Shown: in pieces, positions 34,179 through 43,133 of the stretch
Numbering within the stretch: position 1 is the stretch's first letter
Layout: each line of letters begins with the position of its first letter
DNA from: Xanthobacteraceae bacterium
Lineage (GTDB): Bacteria; Pseudomonadota; Alphaproteobacteria; Rhizobiales; Xanthobacteraceae
Reading direction: 5' to 3'
Assembly (NCBI GenBank): GCA_030041005.1
Contig: JASHOR010000164.1
Location: 1-64,000 of the forward strand
DNA: 64,000 bases
Made by a program: the position numbers and the translations under genes
The notes under the pieces: model-generated
What the model was told of the DNA's origin: nothing
The model's database searches: none
What the model saw: the letters and a program-made list of their open reading frames with translations, nothing else

Positions 34179-34913
34179 ATGCCGAACGCACTCGAGCATA
34201 GCCACGACGAACAGGCGATCCGCGAGCGCCTCGGCCAAGGCCTGCGCAGAAATTACCTGCGGGACTGGATCTACGGCGGCATCGACGGCACCGTTACCAC
34301 GTTTGCGATCGTCGCCGGGGTGGTGGGCGCGGACCTGTCGGCCGCCGTCATGCTGATATTGGGGTTCGCCAATCTCGTCGCCGACGGTTTTGCCATGGCG
34401 GCCGGCAGTTACAGCGGCACCAAGGCCGAACGAGACGATTACGAGCGCGTGCTCGCAGTCGAGCACCGGCACATCGAACTTGAACCGGAGGGCGAACGCG
34501 AGGAAATCCGCCAGATTTTTGCGGCGAAGGGGTTTTCAGGCGACGATCTCGAACGGGTCACCAGCGTGATTAGCTCCGACCGAACGCTGTGGGCAAAGAC
34601 GATGGCGACGGAGGAGTATGGTCTTTCGCCGGCTCTGCGGTCGCCCGTGCTGGCGGCGCTGAGCACTTTCGCCGCGTTTATTCTGTGCGGCTCCGTGCCC
34701 CTCGTCAGCTATCTCTCGACTGGCGATCTTATCGCCTGCGTGGTCGCCACGGGAGCGACCTTCTTCGGCGTCGGCGCCGTCAAGAGCCGCTGGTCGCCAG
34801 CCGGATGGTTGCGATCCGGCCTAGAGACATTCATCATTGGCATGGGCGCCGCCGTCCTAGCATTTGTGGTTGGTTTTGCGCTGCGCGCATCCTTCAAGTT
34901 ATCGCTAACTTGA
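34179..34913 (+). CDS. VIT1/CCC1-family iron/manganese transporter
   Basis: A 244-residue membrane protein. LRDWIYGGIDGTVTTFAIVAGVVGADLSAAVMLILGFANLVADGFAMAAGSY contains the first two membrane helices and the conserved Asp/Gly pattern of the family; a charged cytoplasmic stretch (ERDDYERVLAVEHRHIELEPEGEREEIRQIF) is rich in metal-binding Glu; three further helices close the protein. Family members move Fe(II) or Mn(II) out of the cytosol. The start follows the truncated CheB-CheR stop directly (TGAATG). Ferrous iron export or storage would be useful when oxygen falls. Confidence 0.87.
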   Translation: MPNALEHSHDEQAIRERLGQGLRRNYLRDWIYGGIDGTVTTFAIVAGVVGADLSAAVMLILGFANLVADGFAMAAGSYSGTKAERDDYERVLAVEHRHIELEPEGEREEIRQIFAAKGFSGDDLERVTSVISSDRTLWAKTMATEEYGLSPALRSPVLAALSTFAAFILCGSVPLVSYLSTGDLIACVVATGATFFGVGAVKSRWSPAGWLRSGLETFIIGMGAAVLAFVVGFALRASFKLSLT

Positions 34914-34958
34914 TCGCAAGGCAGGCAGGCCGGCGTTCCGCGACGGCGCACTCCGCAT

Positions 34959-34972
34959 TTGTTTCAGATCAA
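34959..34972. promoter_or_regulatory. FNR/FixK-type box (TTGTTTCAGATCAA)
   Basis: One mismatch in the left half-site. Predicted start near 35007, 52 nt ahead of the ABC permease gene. Confidence 0.65.
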
Positions 34973-35058
34973 TGCCGGTTCCTTGCAGGCGTACGCTGTT
35001 GTGCAAGGCGCCAATCGTAGGTCTTACACCCTGATCATAGACCGCGCGAGCACGGGAT

Positions 35059-36795
35059 ATGGAGCAGCACGCGGAAATACTTGGAGGCGCAGCTTGGCGC
35101 CCGCGACGCCCGAATTGGCGCGACCTCTTGGCGCTGGTGCTGATCGTCACGATCATTGTCCTGGTCGGCTCGGCGGCAAGGCAAATGCTGGAGCCTTTCG
35201 CCGTTGCACGGCAGACCGAAATTTCGCTGTCGCCAGCGATGTTGCCAGGTTATGCGTTGCGCACGATCATGCGCATGCTTGCAGCGCTAGTGGCCTCGCT
35301 GGTTTTTACGTTCACCTACGGCACTTTGGCGGCTAAGAGTCGCCGCGCGGAAATGGTGCTGATCCCGTTGCTGGACGTGCTGCAATCCGTACCTGTGCTC
35401 GGCTATCTGTCGTTCACCGTAGTCTTTTTCGTTTCACTGTTCCCTGGCCGCGTGTTGGGCGTGGAGCTCGCCGCGATTTTTGCGATCTTCACGAGCCAAG
35501 CGTGGAACATGGCGTTTAGCTTTTTTCAGGCCTTGCGCACTGTTCCCCAGGATCTCGACGAAGCTAGTCGCGCTTTTCGCTTTTCTGCCTGGCAACGGTT
35601 CTGGCGCCTTGAAGTACCGTTCGCCATGCCCGGCCTGATCTGGAACACAATGATGTCAATGTCGGGCGGTTGGTTTTTCGTGGTCGCCTCGGAGGCAATT
35701 TCGGTCGGCGGGCTGCACGTCGCATTGCCTGGAGTCGGCTCCTATGTCGCGCGCGCCATCGAAGAGCGCGATCTTACGGCCGTGGGCTGGGCGATCCTTG
35801 CCATGACGATGACGATATTGATCTACGATCAGCTGCTTTTTCGCCCGTTGGTCGCGTGGGCGGATAAATTCCGTTACGAACAGACCGCTACAGCAATAGT
35901 GCCGAAGAGCTGGATCATTGATCTGTTCCGCCACACCGGCCTGTTGCGGGCTTTCGTCGGCTCGATTGGCACCATGGCGCAGTCCGCTGTACGCGCCCGG
36001 CTCTCGGTCCGCCTCCCGCTTTGGCCGCGCCAGAAGGCAATCCTGCCGTCCTACTTGATGGATATCGTCTGGTACGGGGCGGTACTGCTGCTCGTTGTCG
36101 ACCTCGGCTGGGTGCTGCTGCGCTTTGCCGGCGCCGAACTGTCGTGGACAGATTTACTGGCCGCGGCGACCAATGGCGGCATTACATTGCTGCGCGTTGT
36201 CGTGCTGATCGTGATCGCGACGCTTGTCTGGGTACCGATCGGCGTCGGCGTGGGCCTTAATCCTGCCTTGACCGAAAAAGTGCAGCCGCTGGCGCAGTTT
36301 CTTGCCGCGTTTCCTGCCAATCTGCTGTTTCCAGTCGCGGTTTATCTGATCGTGCGTTTCCACCTCGCACCGGCGATCTGGTTGAGCCCGCTCATGATAT
36401 TGGGGACGCAATGGTACATTCTGTTCAACGTGATCGCCGGCGCCAGCGCCTTTCCCACCGATTTTACCGAGGCCGCCGCGACATTCCGGATCCGCGGCTG
36501 GCGATGGTGGCGCGACGTTATGCTGCCGGGAATCTTTCCATATTATGTGACCGGCGCAATCACGGCTTCGGGCGGCGCGTGGAATGCAAGTATCGTATCC
36601 GAGTTGGTGAGCTGGGGCTCGACCCGGATCAATGGGGGCGGGCTCGGCGCCTATATCGCGCAGATGACTGAGGCCGGCGATTATCCGCGCATCGCGCTTG
36701 GCATCGCCGTCATGTCGGTCCTAGTGGTCGGCATGAACCGTCTCTTATGGCGGCCGCTTTATGCACTCGCCGAAAGCCGAATGCGGCTCGATTGA
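35059..36795 (+). CDS. ABC transporter permease, two fused permease domains (nitrate/sulfonate-type)
   Basis: A 578-residue integral membrane protein made of two BPD-type permease domains in tandem. EAA-loop motifs occur in each half: LDEASRAFRFSAWQRFWRLEVPFAMPGLIWN near residue 175 and FTEAAATFRIRGWRWWRDVMLPGIFPYYVTG near residue 480. About 11 to 12 membrane helices are predicted by eye. The fused form is a recognised subfamily next to nitrate/taurine transporters, usually without a linked binding protein, and none is seen here. It overlaps the region of the ATPase gene downstream. The substrate is unknown. Confidence 0.85.
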   Translation: MEQHAEILGGAAWRPRRPNWRDLLALVLIVTIIVLVGSAARQMLEPFAVARQTEISLSPAMLPGYALRTIMRMLAALVASLVFTFTYGTLAAKSRRAEMVLIPLLDVLQSVPVLGYLSFTVVFFVSLFPGRVLGVELAAIFAIFTSQAWNMAFSFFQALRTVPQDLDEASRAFRFSAWQRFWRLEVPFAMPGLIWNTMMSMSGGWFFVVASEAISVGGLHVALPGVGSYVARAIEERDLTAVGWAILAMTMTILIYDQLLFRPLVAWADKFRYEQTATAIVPKSWIIDLFRHTGLLRAFVGSIGTMAQSAVRARLSVRLPLWPRQKAILPSYLMDIVWYGAVLLLVVDLGWVLLRFAGAELSWTDLLAAATNGGITLLRVVVLIVIATLVWVPIGVGVGLNPALTEKVQPLAQFLAAFPANLLFPVAVYLIVRFHLAPAIWLSPLMILGTQWYILFNVIAGASAFPTDFTEAAATFRIRGWRWWRDVMLPGIFPYYVTGAITASGGAWNASIVSELVSWGSTRINGGGLGAYIAQMTEAGDYPRIALGIAVMSVLVVGMNRLLWRPLYALAESRMRLD

Positions 36796-36808
36796 GGAAC
36801 GACACATC

Positions 36809-38113
36809 GTGGTCGACGCCGCTAACACCATCATCGACCTGCGCCGGATCGGCAAGGCTTTTGCCAAGCGCTCCGGCGAGCCGCTTCCGGTGCTCCAAGA
36901 CATCAACATTTCGCTGCGGGAAGGAGAAATTCTCGGTCTTCTCGGCCGATCTGGATGCGGCAAGTCGACCTTGCTGCGGATTGCGGGCGGCCTCGTTCGG
37001 CCCACGACTGGCGAAGTCATCTATCGCGGCGCCCCGCTTGCCGGGCCCGCCGAAGGCATCGCGGTGGTGTTCCAGACTTTCGCATTGTTTCCATGGCTCA
37101 CGGTTCTGGAAAACGTCGAGGTGGGCCTCGACGCGCTGGGCCTGCCGCACGATCGGGCAGGGCAACGCGCGCAACAGGCCATCGACCTCATCGGCCTCGA
37201 TGGCTTCCAGTCCGCCTATCCGCGCGAGCTTTCCGGGGGGATGCGCCAGCGCGTAGGCTTCGCAAGAGCGATCGCCATTCAGCCCGAGGTACTTTTGATG
37301 GACGAGCCTTTTTCCGCGCTCGACATCCTGACCGCCGAGACGTTGCGCACGGATTTTCTAGATCTGTGGATAGAACGGCAGTTGCCGACAAAGGCGGTCC
37401 TCATGGTCACTCACAACATCGAGGAAGCAGTCCTGATGTGCGACCAGCTGGTCATTCTGTCGTCGAATCCCGCCCGCGTCGCCGCCAAAATTCCGGTCGC
37501 GTTACCGCGGCCGCGCAACCGACTGGACGAGGAATTCGGCAACATCGTCGATAAAGTCTACTCGGTGATCACCGCGCGGGCCATCGCCTCGATCGGTGCC
37601 TTCCGGCAAGTCCGTGAAGGGCTGGCGCAACCGCTGCCACGGGCCTCCGTCAATCGCATGAGCGGGCTTGTGGCGGTTCTCGCCGCGCCGCCTTACGACG
37701 GGCGCGCCGAACTGGACACGCTCGCCAGCTCGCTTTCGCTGGAAGTCAACGATCTTTTTCCGATCGTCGAGGGACTTCACATTATGGAATTTGCGGAGCT
37801 AAAGGACGGCGCTGTGAAACTCACGGCCGCGGGAAATGTTTTTGCGCACAGCGACACGGAAGAGCGCAAACGGCTGTTCCGTGAACATTTGCTGCGGTTC
37901 GTACCCCTGGCGGTGCACATCTGCCGCATCCTGCAAGAGCGCGAGGGCGGCCGGGCGCCGCGGGCGCGATTTGAGGTTGAGCTTGAGGATCACTTGAACC
38001 GGCGCGAGGCCGAACGGACGCTGCGCGCCGCGACAGCCTGGGGACGTTACGCGGAGCTGTTCGACTATAACGACAAGACCGGATCATTCTCGATTATTTT
38101 GCATCGTCGCTGA
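36809..38113 (+). CDS. ABC transporter ATPase with C-terminal AAA-associated domain (nitrate/sulfonate-type)
   Basis: A 434-residue protein. The ABC domain has Walker A GLLGRSGCGKSTLLR, signature LSGGMRQRVGFARAIA and Walker B VLLMDEPFSALD. The C-terminal 180 residues (LVAVLAAPPYDGRAELDTLASSLSLEVNDLFPIVEGLHIMEFAELKDG...) form the AAA-associated domain found in this transporter subfamily, which resembles a winged-helix sensor. The GTG at 36809, preceded by GAGGAACGA, is preferred to the ORF-track start inside the permease gene. Gap to the permease stop is 13 bp. Together they make a two-gene transporter under box 34959. Confidence 0.86.
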   Translation: MVDAANTIIDLRRIGKAFAKRSGEPLPVLQDINISLREGEILGLLGRSGCGKSTLLRIAGGLVRPTTGEVIYRGAPLAGPAEGIAVVFQTFALFPWLTVLENVEVGLDALGLPHDRAGQRAQQAIDLIGLDGFQSAYPRELSGGMRQRVGFARAIAIQPEVLLMDEPFSALDILTAETLRTDFLDLWIERQLPTKAVLMVTHNIEEAVLMCDQLVILSSNPARVAAKIPVALPRPRNRLDEEFGNIVDKVYSVITARAIASIGAFRQVREGLAQPLPRASVNRMSGLVAVLAAPPYDGRAELDTLASSLSLEVNDLFPIVEGLHIMEFAELKDGAVKLTAAGNVFAHSDTEERKRLFREHLLRFVPLAVHICRILQEREGGRAPRARFEVELEDHLNRREAERTLRAATAWGRYAELFDYNDKTGSFSIILHRR

Positions 38114-38292
38114 GGCGGCTCAACCTCGGCCTTTGGCGGAAGCTTACTGCCCAGCATTATTTTGCGGTTTGTTGAGGCACAAAGCAGACCTCTCAACCGA
38201 TAAGGAAACTGCCGTTTGCTTATCATCGGATCGGGCCGCATGGCCTTTGATCCGCCCAAGCGAAGAACGATCATTCCGCTCCCTGATGTGAC

Positions 38293-38306
38293 TTGAGCTA
38301 GATCAA
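38293..38306. promoter_or_regulatory. FNR/FixK-type box (TTGAGCTAGATCAA)
   Basis: One mismatch in the left half-site. Predicted start near 38341, 20 nt ahead of the universal stress protein ATG at 38361. Confidence 0.75.
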
Positions 38307-38360
38307 TGCGGGTTTTTTCAGCGGTGGATTGATTGCGTTATCATGGCTAGAGGTTCTATC

Positions 38361-38837
38361 ATGTACACGCATATTCTTCTTCCTACCGACGGTTCAGAGC
38401 TCTCAAAGATGGCGCTTCATGAAGGTGTCGACTTGGCGAAAGCCCTTGAAGCTCGAGTAACGGTGATAACCGTAACGCCACCATTTCACGTGTCCAGCTT
38501 CAGTCCGTTCATGCTTCCGGACACGCCTGAGCAGCACCGGAAGCATATGGCGGCTCTAGCAACCCAAAACCTCGATGTAGCGAAAAAGATTGCCGGAGTG
38601 GCCGGCATTTCATGTGACGTCGTGCACGTCGAGCATGATCATCCTTACCGAGCAATCATCGATACGGCCCAGGACCGGGGATGTGATGCGATCCTCATGG
38701 CCTCGCATGGTCAACGTGGCGTGTCAGCTGTTGTGCTTGGCAGCGAAACCCTGAAGGTGCTGACCCACAGCACTATCCCGGTTATCGTATACCGTCAGCC
38801 ACGCGCCAGTGTCGCTCAGCTGCTTGCCGCTTCATAA
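38361..38837 (+). CDS. universal stress protein (UspA family)
   Basis: A 158-residue single UspA domain: MYTHILLPTDGSELSKMALHEGVDLAKAL at the start and DAILMASHGQRGVSAVVLGSETLKVLTHSTIPVIV at the end, the latter keeping the GxxG-x9-G(S) nucleotide-binding pattern, so ATP binding is likely. The ATG at 38361 is chosen over 38343, which would sit at the predicted transcription start. It is monocistronic, with its own FNR-type box. Unlike the other single-domain USP at 24.7 kb it is intact. Confidence 0.88.
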   Translation: MYTHILLPTDGSELSKMALHEGVDLAKALEARVTVITVTPPFHVSSFSPFMLPDTPEQHRKHMAALATQNLDVAKKIAGVAGISCDVVHVEHDHPYRAIIDTAQDRGCDAILMASHGQRGVSAVVLGSETLKVLTHSTIPVIVYRQPRASVAQLLAAS

Positions 38838-38854
38838 ACCGATCTTGATCGCCC

Positions 38855-38938
38855 TCAGAACTTCAAGCGGACACGGAACTGCGCGCCGCGCGATAGATAA
38901 CCGGCACGCCGTTCTGTATAGAAGTAATCGCCATTGAT
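38855..38938 (-). pseudogene. C-terminal remnant of an outer-membrane beta-barrel protein
   Basis: On the minus strand, ending at the TCA at 38855, the sequence reads NGDYFYTERRAGYLSRGAQFRVRLKF and stop. Alternating hydrophobic residues and a terminal Phe are the classic last strand of an outer-membrane barrel recognised by BamA. Upstream it runs directly into FNR-type box 38934, with no further coding, so only the final 28 or so codons remain. Confidence 0.6.
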
Positions 38939-38947
38939 TTAGATCAA
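38934..38947. promoter_or_regulatory. FNR/FixK-type box (TTGATTTAGATCAA), orphan
   Basis: Perfect palindrome. Plus-strand start predicted near 38982 and a strong GGAGGAGG follows at about 38992, but no ATG is placed to use it and no recognisable protein follows. Confidence 0.75.
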
Positions 38948-39327
38948 TCCACCCCCGCTTTTGGATATGGCTTTTTTTGCTAAAAGCTATGGGAGGAGGC
39001 CACGCCACGCAACGATCGCGCCTATCATTTCGACCACAGAAATCTCCTTATAAAGGTTTCTATCGGCGCGGGAGCAGCGGTTGTGCCAATGCTAACCACG
39101 ACCGGACCCTAAGCGGCCGAGTGTGAATGCCATGTGAAGCGCACGGAAAATGCAAGAAGCTTGTAGGCAAGCACGACGCCATAAACCCGCGGCCGATCTA
39201 TCACTAATCGATGCGCTACGGGCAAGTTCCAGTGAACTTGACCTCGGGGCTATTGATCCAAACTCATTTGGGAAAAGAAAGGTCGGGCATCGCGCCCAGC
39301 CTGTTTGTTTGCTCGACTCGACTTCGC
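38948..39327. other. gene-poor stretch at island edge
   Basis: No supported gene between the orphan FNR-type box and the integrase remnant. A ribosome-binding-site-like GGGAGGAGG near 38991 lacks a start codon at a useful distance. Small frames here have no recognisable similarity. Confidence 0.45.
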
Positions 39328-39510
39328 TTAGAAGCCGATCTTATCAATCCAGGTTTTGAGCTTGGCTGTAGAGAAGCCCTCGCCGTAGCCGGCCGGAACG
39401 GTATCGTCCTCATGGCCTAGCAGCGCCCAACGAATGTCCGACGGACAGTCGGCATCACGCGGCCGGTCTTCGGCGCGGTGCCGCAGACGGCAAGCGACGC
39501 TGGGCGGGCT
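39328..39510 (-). pseudogene. C-terminal remnant of a phage-type integrase (tyrosine recombinase)
   Basis: Minus-strand translation ending at the TAA at 39328 reads CRLRHRAEDRPRDADCPSDIRWALLGHEDDTVPAGYGEGFSTAKLKTWIDKIGF. The LRHRAEDR stretch corresponds to the box II Arg region, LLGHEDD to the catalytic HxxR/H region and AGYGEG contains the Tyr position of tyrosine recombinases. The catalytic N-terminal part is missing. No tRNA or clear att repeat was found beside it. It marks the right edge of the FNR-box island and supports past mobility there. Confidence 0.68.
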
Positions 39511-39665
39511 GATAATCCGCTTAGCTCCCCACCCAAATTGATGGCGGGTCGCTCACGGAGTTCGAAAACGAACGTGTTGTTGGCAATAAGGATCGGAAAA
39601 GCTCATTCGCAGCTCCGACCAGTGGGAGTTCCGTAGCACGGAAAGTCACGTTGGTGGACGCACGG

Positions 39666-40163
39666 CTACCTTGCTGGGGCAGCATCAATCGGCTGCAAGC
39701 GACAGTCCCCGTGCCGTCTCGTGACAAAAGCTTCCGCAAGAATCAGTCCGATGAGGTGTATTGCCTGCAGTTCGCGGTGGTGTAGCTTTCCGTCCGCGGC
39801 GGCGACGCGCTGCGCTACGCGCATGACAACAGATCCAAGTGAGAGACCCGAGAGCGGACGGAATTTCTCCACGATGACGTTAGGAGCATTCCGATCGTCG
39901 AGCTCGCGTACCGTTGCATCGAAAGCTGCGGCGATGCGCTGCCGGGAAATAGAAGGAACAAATCCCTGGCGATCGATGAAGTGGACGAGTTCATCGCGCT
40001 CGACCTGCGCCACGAAGCCGTCCGCAATGGCTACCATTGCGCCTGCCATTACAAGCGCCTGCATCACCTCTTCATCGCACTGGCAGTTAAAATGGGCGGG
40101 GTACGCCGGCTCTCCCGGGCCCAAATGATACTCGTACACTTTAGATACCCTGCGTTTACGCAC
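39666..40163 (-). CDS. TerB-like tellurite-resistance-type protein
   Basis: The main part, MQALVMAGAMVAIADGFVAQVERDELVHFIDRQGFVPSISRQRIAAAFDATVRELDDRNAPNVIVEKF...AQRVAAADGKLHHRELQAIHLIGLIL, is an all-helical TerB fold with the paired acidic ADG(x)ERDEL and ADGKLHHREL metal-binding motifs. The longer frame from a GTG at 40163 adds 33 residues including HFNCQCDEEV; the ATG at 40064 is the conservative start. The C-terminal 20 residues after ILAEAFVTRRHG look unrelated to the family. TerB proteins bind Ca and act in stress responses, but this stands alone with no other ter gene. Confidence 0.7.
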   Translation of the reverse strand: MRKRRVSKVYEYHLGPGEPAYPAHFNCQCDEEVMQALVMAGAMVAIADGFVAQVERDELVHFIDRQGFVPSISRQRIAAAFDATVRELDDRNAPNVIVEKFRPLSGLSLGSVVMRVAQRVAAADGKLHHRELQAIHLIGLILAEAFVTRRHGDCRLQPIDAAPAR

Positions 40164-40503
40164 GCCTCCAACGTTGTTGAGGCCAGCGATTCAAGCCCAC
40201 CAATCCCGATATCCGAGAGAAGTTGAGCCAAAAGCTCACCTTTCTGCGGAAAGGCTGAATAATCGTACTTGTGAAGGGTGGTGTTGGTATGTCGCGCTTG
40301 CTTGACGCCCCGTTCGATTGCCTCGACGCTCCCGCAACCTACCAACAGGAGTTCGGGGGTGGAATTCGTGAGAATGCTGACGCCGAACTGAATACGTAGA
40401 AATACTGACGGTCGCGATTTCCGGAATAACTCTTGATTCTCTAATGCCTTACAGCAGGAAGACCTCCGGCGGTAACATCATCGTGTAGCTTACGTGAGCC
40501 GGG

Positions 40504-42183
40504 ATGAAGTTGTCGAAGCTATGGTGCCGCGCTTGTATAGCATTGCGCAAATCGGGTGACACGTTGGTCGATGGGGCGACAGGACTGATAGACCTTCCGC
40601 CGAACCCAGGACAGAAACGGGCGGCGATCATCGTCGTTGCAGCACTGCTCGCAGCATTCGTCCTTGTGGCCCCTTTTGTGGCCATCCCATTGCCGCCTTT
40701 CGCTGCCTTCAACCCCTTCCTGGATGCCATGATCCTGGTCACCGACCTGATCACCGCGCTTTTGCTGTTTGCGCATTTTTCGATTTCCCGGTCACGCGCA
40801 CTTTTAGTGCTCGCGGGCGGCTACCTCTTTGCAGCTTTCATTGTCATTCCACATGCGCTCACCTTTCCGGGAGCTTTTACACCGACAGGCCTGTTGGGCG
40901 CGGACACGCAGACCACGGCCTGGCTGTACAGGTTCTGGCATTTCGGCTTCCCGGTGGCCTTGCTCCTTTACGCCTGGCTCAAGGAGCAAAAGAGCGCGAT
41001 ATCGGTCAGGTCGGGCATTTGGTGGACCGTGGCGGTCGTAATCACGTTGGTATGCGCCCTGGTATTGCTGGCGACCGCGGGCGATTCACTGCTGCCGCCT
41101 CTCTTTGCCGATGGGGGCAAACTCAGTCCGGCGGGAATCTATGGCGTTGAATTCGATTTGTTGGTCAACGCAGCCGCCCTTGGATTCCTGTGGACTCGGC
41201 GGCGATCGGTACTCGATCTCTGGCTTATGGTCGTCGCCTGCGCGTCCGTCGCCGAAATTGCTCGTGGCACCGCACGTTTCAGTCTCGGCTTTTACGACAG
41301 TCGTGTCTTGTCACTCGTCACCTCGACGATCGTGCTGATTGTACTGCTTGAAGAGACGACGAAGCTATATGGACGCATCGCTCAGTCAAACATGCTGCTG
41401 CGGCGCGAACGAGATAACAAGTTGATGAACCTGGAAGCCGTGGTGGCGGCAATTTCGCATGAACTAAAGCAGCCCTTGGCGACGATCCTGGTGCGAGGCG
41501 GCACCGCATCACGATTTCTCGAACATGCGCCGCCAAACCTCGAAAAGGTGCGGTCGGCTCTCGACCAGATCCTGAGCGAGAGTCGCCGTGCGACGGAGAT
41601 ATTCAACAACATTCGCGAATTGTTCAATGCCGCCAAGGGAGCGCGAGTTTCGATCAACGTGAATGTACTGGCATTGGAAACATTGAGGCTTCTGCGGGAC
41701 GATCTGAAAGAACATGGTATTACGACGCACACCGAATTAATGACAGAACCGCGCCTTATTTTCGGCCATAAGGGCCAATTGCAAGAGGTTCTTATCAATT
41801 TGATTCACAATGCGATTGAGGCAATGGACTCAATTGACGATCGGTCACGCATTCGCATCCTGCGACTAAGGACGGATAATTACGACCGTGACGCCGTCGC
41901 CATCACGATAGAGGACACCGGACCGGGAATTAAATCGATAAAATTGGAAGCGATCTTCGATGCCTTTGTAACCACGAAGCCCCAGGGGACCGGATTGGGG
42001 CTGGCGATTTGCAGAATGATCGTCGAGCGCCATGGCGGCCAGCTTTTTGCATCGCCGTCCGATGAGGGAGGCGTTTTCCAACTTATCTTGCCTGTCGATT
42101 CGAGCGAAGAAGCAAGCAAGCCAGATGTGCAGTCGGACTCAAATCGAATTGCTGACCGCGATGCGTTGCTGCACGCCAAATGA
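40504..42183 (+). CDS. MASE4-type sensor histidine kinase
   Basis: A 559-residue inner-membrane kinase. Residues 35 to 290 carry eight or so hydrophobic helices of MASE4 type (LLVLAGGYLFAAFIVIPHALTFPGAF...TTAWLYRFWHFGFPVALLLYAW). The cytoplasmic half has HisKA with phosphoacceptor AISHELKQPLATI near residue 321, and HATPase_c with N box LINLIHNAIEAM, G1 IEDTGPGI and G2 GTGLGLAICRMIVERHGG. The FixJ-type regulator follows after about 50 bp, so they form one two-component system. The ligand is unknown. No FNR-type box precedes it, unlike the genes to its left. Confidence 0.9.
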   Translation: MKLSKLWCRACIALRKSGDTLVDGATGLIDLPPNPGQKRAAIIVVAALLAAFVLVAPFVAIPLPPFAAFNPFLDAMILVTDLITALLLFAHFSISRSRALLVLAGGYLFAAFIVIPHALTFPGAFTPTGLLGADTQTTAWLYRFWHFGFPVALLLYAWLKEQKSAISVRSGIWWTVAVVITLVCALVLLATAGDSLLPPLFADGGKLSPAGIYGVEFDLLVNAAALGFLWTRRRSVLDLWLMVVACASVAEIARGTARFSLGFYDSRVLSLVTSTIVLIVLLEETTKLYGRIAQSNMLLRRERDNKLMNLEAVVAAISHELKQPLATILVRGGTASRFLEHAPPNLEKVRSALDQILSESRRATEIFNNIRELFNAAKGARVSINVNVLALETLRLLRDDLKEHGITTHTELMTEPRLIFGHKGQLQEVLINLIHNAIEAMDSIDDRSRIRILRLRTDNYDRDAVAITIEDTGPGIKSIKLEAIFDAFVTTKPQGTGLGLAICRMIVERHGGQLFASPSDEGGVFQLILPVDSSEEASKPDVQSDSNRIADRDALLHAK

Positions 42184-42234
42184 CAGCGCCAAGGCACAGG
42201 AGCGGGATTCCGGAGCAGCTGCGGGAGAGAGCAT

Positions 42235-42846
42235 ATGGCTAGAGAGGCCTGCGTGCATGTGGTCGAAGATGACCGGCCAATGCGAGAGTCGCTTGTCATG
42301 CTTGTTGAAGAATCGGGTTATCGGGCTCGTCCCTACGCTGCAGCGGAGGATTTTTTGTCGCTTGGTCCTGCGGCGGAGCCGGGATGTGTGGTCAGCGACG
42401 TGCGCATGCCGGGTATGGACGGCCTCACGCTGTTGCGGAAACTTCGATCCGGCGGATCTGCGCTGCCGCTGATATTGATCACCGGACATGGGGACGTCGC
42501 CATGGCGGTCGCCGCCATGAAGGCGGGTGCCGTCGATTTCATCGAAAAGCCTTTTGAGGCTGAGACGCTTCTTGGATCGATCGAAGCGGCACTGCGGACG
42601 CGCGGAGCCGATGTTGGTGCGGAAGAGGCGGAAGCGGCGCGCAAGCGACTGGGGCAATTGACGTCGCGCGAATACGAAGTGCTTCATCACATCGTCAGCG
42701 GCAAGTCCAACAAAGAGGCTGCTGTCAGCCTCAGCATAAGTCCGCGAACGATCGAGTCCCACCGCGCTCACATCATGGAAAAGACAAGCGTTAAGGGCTT
42801 GGCGGAGCTTGTTCGGCTTTGGTTGGCGGCGGGTAGCCGTCCGTAA
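42235..42846 (+). CDS. FixJ-family response regulator (receiver plus LuxR-type HTH)
   Basis: A 203-residue regulator. The receiver has HVVEDDRPMRESL (acidic pocket), VSDVRMPGMDGLTLL (phosphoacceptor Asp near 55), LITGHGDVAMAVAAMKAGAVDFIEKPF (Thr and Lys). The C-terminal HTH reads LTSREYEVLHHIVSGKSNKEAAVSLSISPRTIESHRAHIMEK. This receiver/HTH pairing is typical of FixJ and TodT-like regulators. It is cognate to the kinase upstream by position. Candidate targets near it are the Crp-family gene and the outer-membrane gene, but no binding site can be assigned. Confidence 0.9.
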   Translation: MAREACVHVVEDDRPMRESLVMLVEESGYRARPYAAAEDFLSLGPAAEPGCVVSDVRMPGMDGLTLLRKLRSGGSALPLILITGHGDVAMAVAAMKAGAVDFIEKPFEAETLLGSIEAALRTRGADVGAEEAEAARKRLGQLTSREYEVLHHIVSGKSNKEAAVSLSISPRTIESHRAHIMEKTSVKGLAELVRLWLAAGSRP

Positions 42847-43133
42847 CGCGGCGCTTTCGTGGCGTCGACTCTGCGGCCTGTGTGCGCCCTGCGTCTGGCG
42901 TTACCTCAGATTTTCCTTTACGTGAGATAGAGTGGCGTTTCACCCATACGACATTCGGATTCTCAAGACTGCGGAGGAATCCGGATTTCATCGTAAGGTT
43001 TCGCCATTTGCTGTAGCCGCAATTTTAAGGTTACGATGCAGTAGGAACTGCTTCCACGCCCCAGACCTATTTGAGCCCGGGGCCGGGTCGGCTAGACTAC
43101 TCTAGGTAGTGTCCGTCATCAGGAAGCAGCGTC

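Noticed and set aside
40064-40345. 93-residue minus-strand ORF upstream of the TerB-like gene
   Set aside because: Part of it (DIGIGGLESLASTTLEAC) looks protein-like, but it overlaps the TerB-like frame and has no known relative that I can name.
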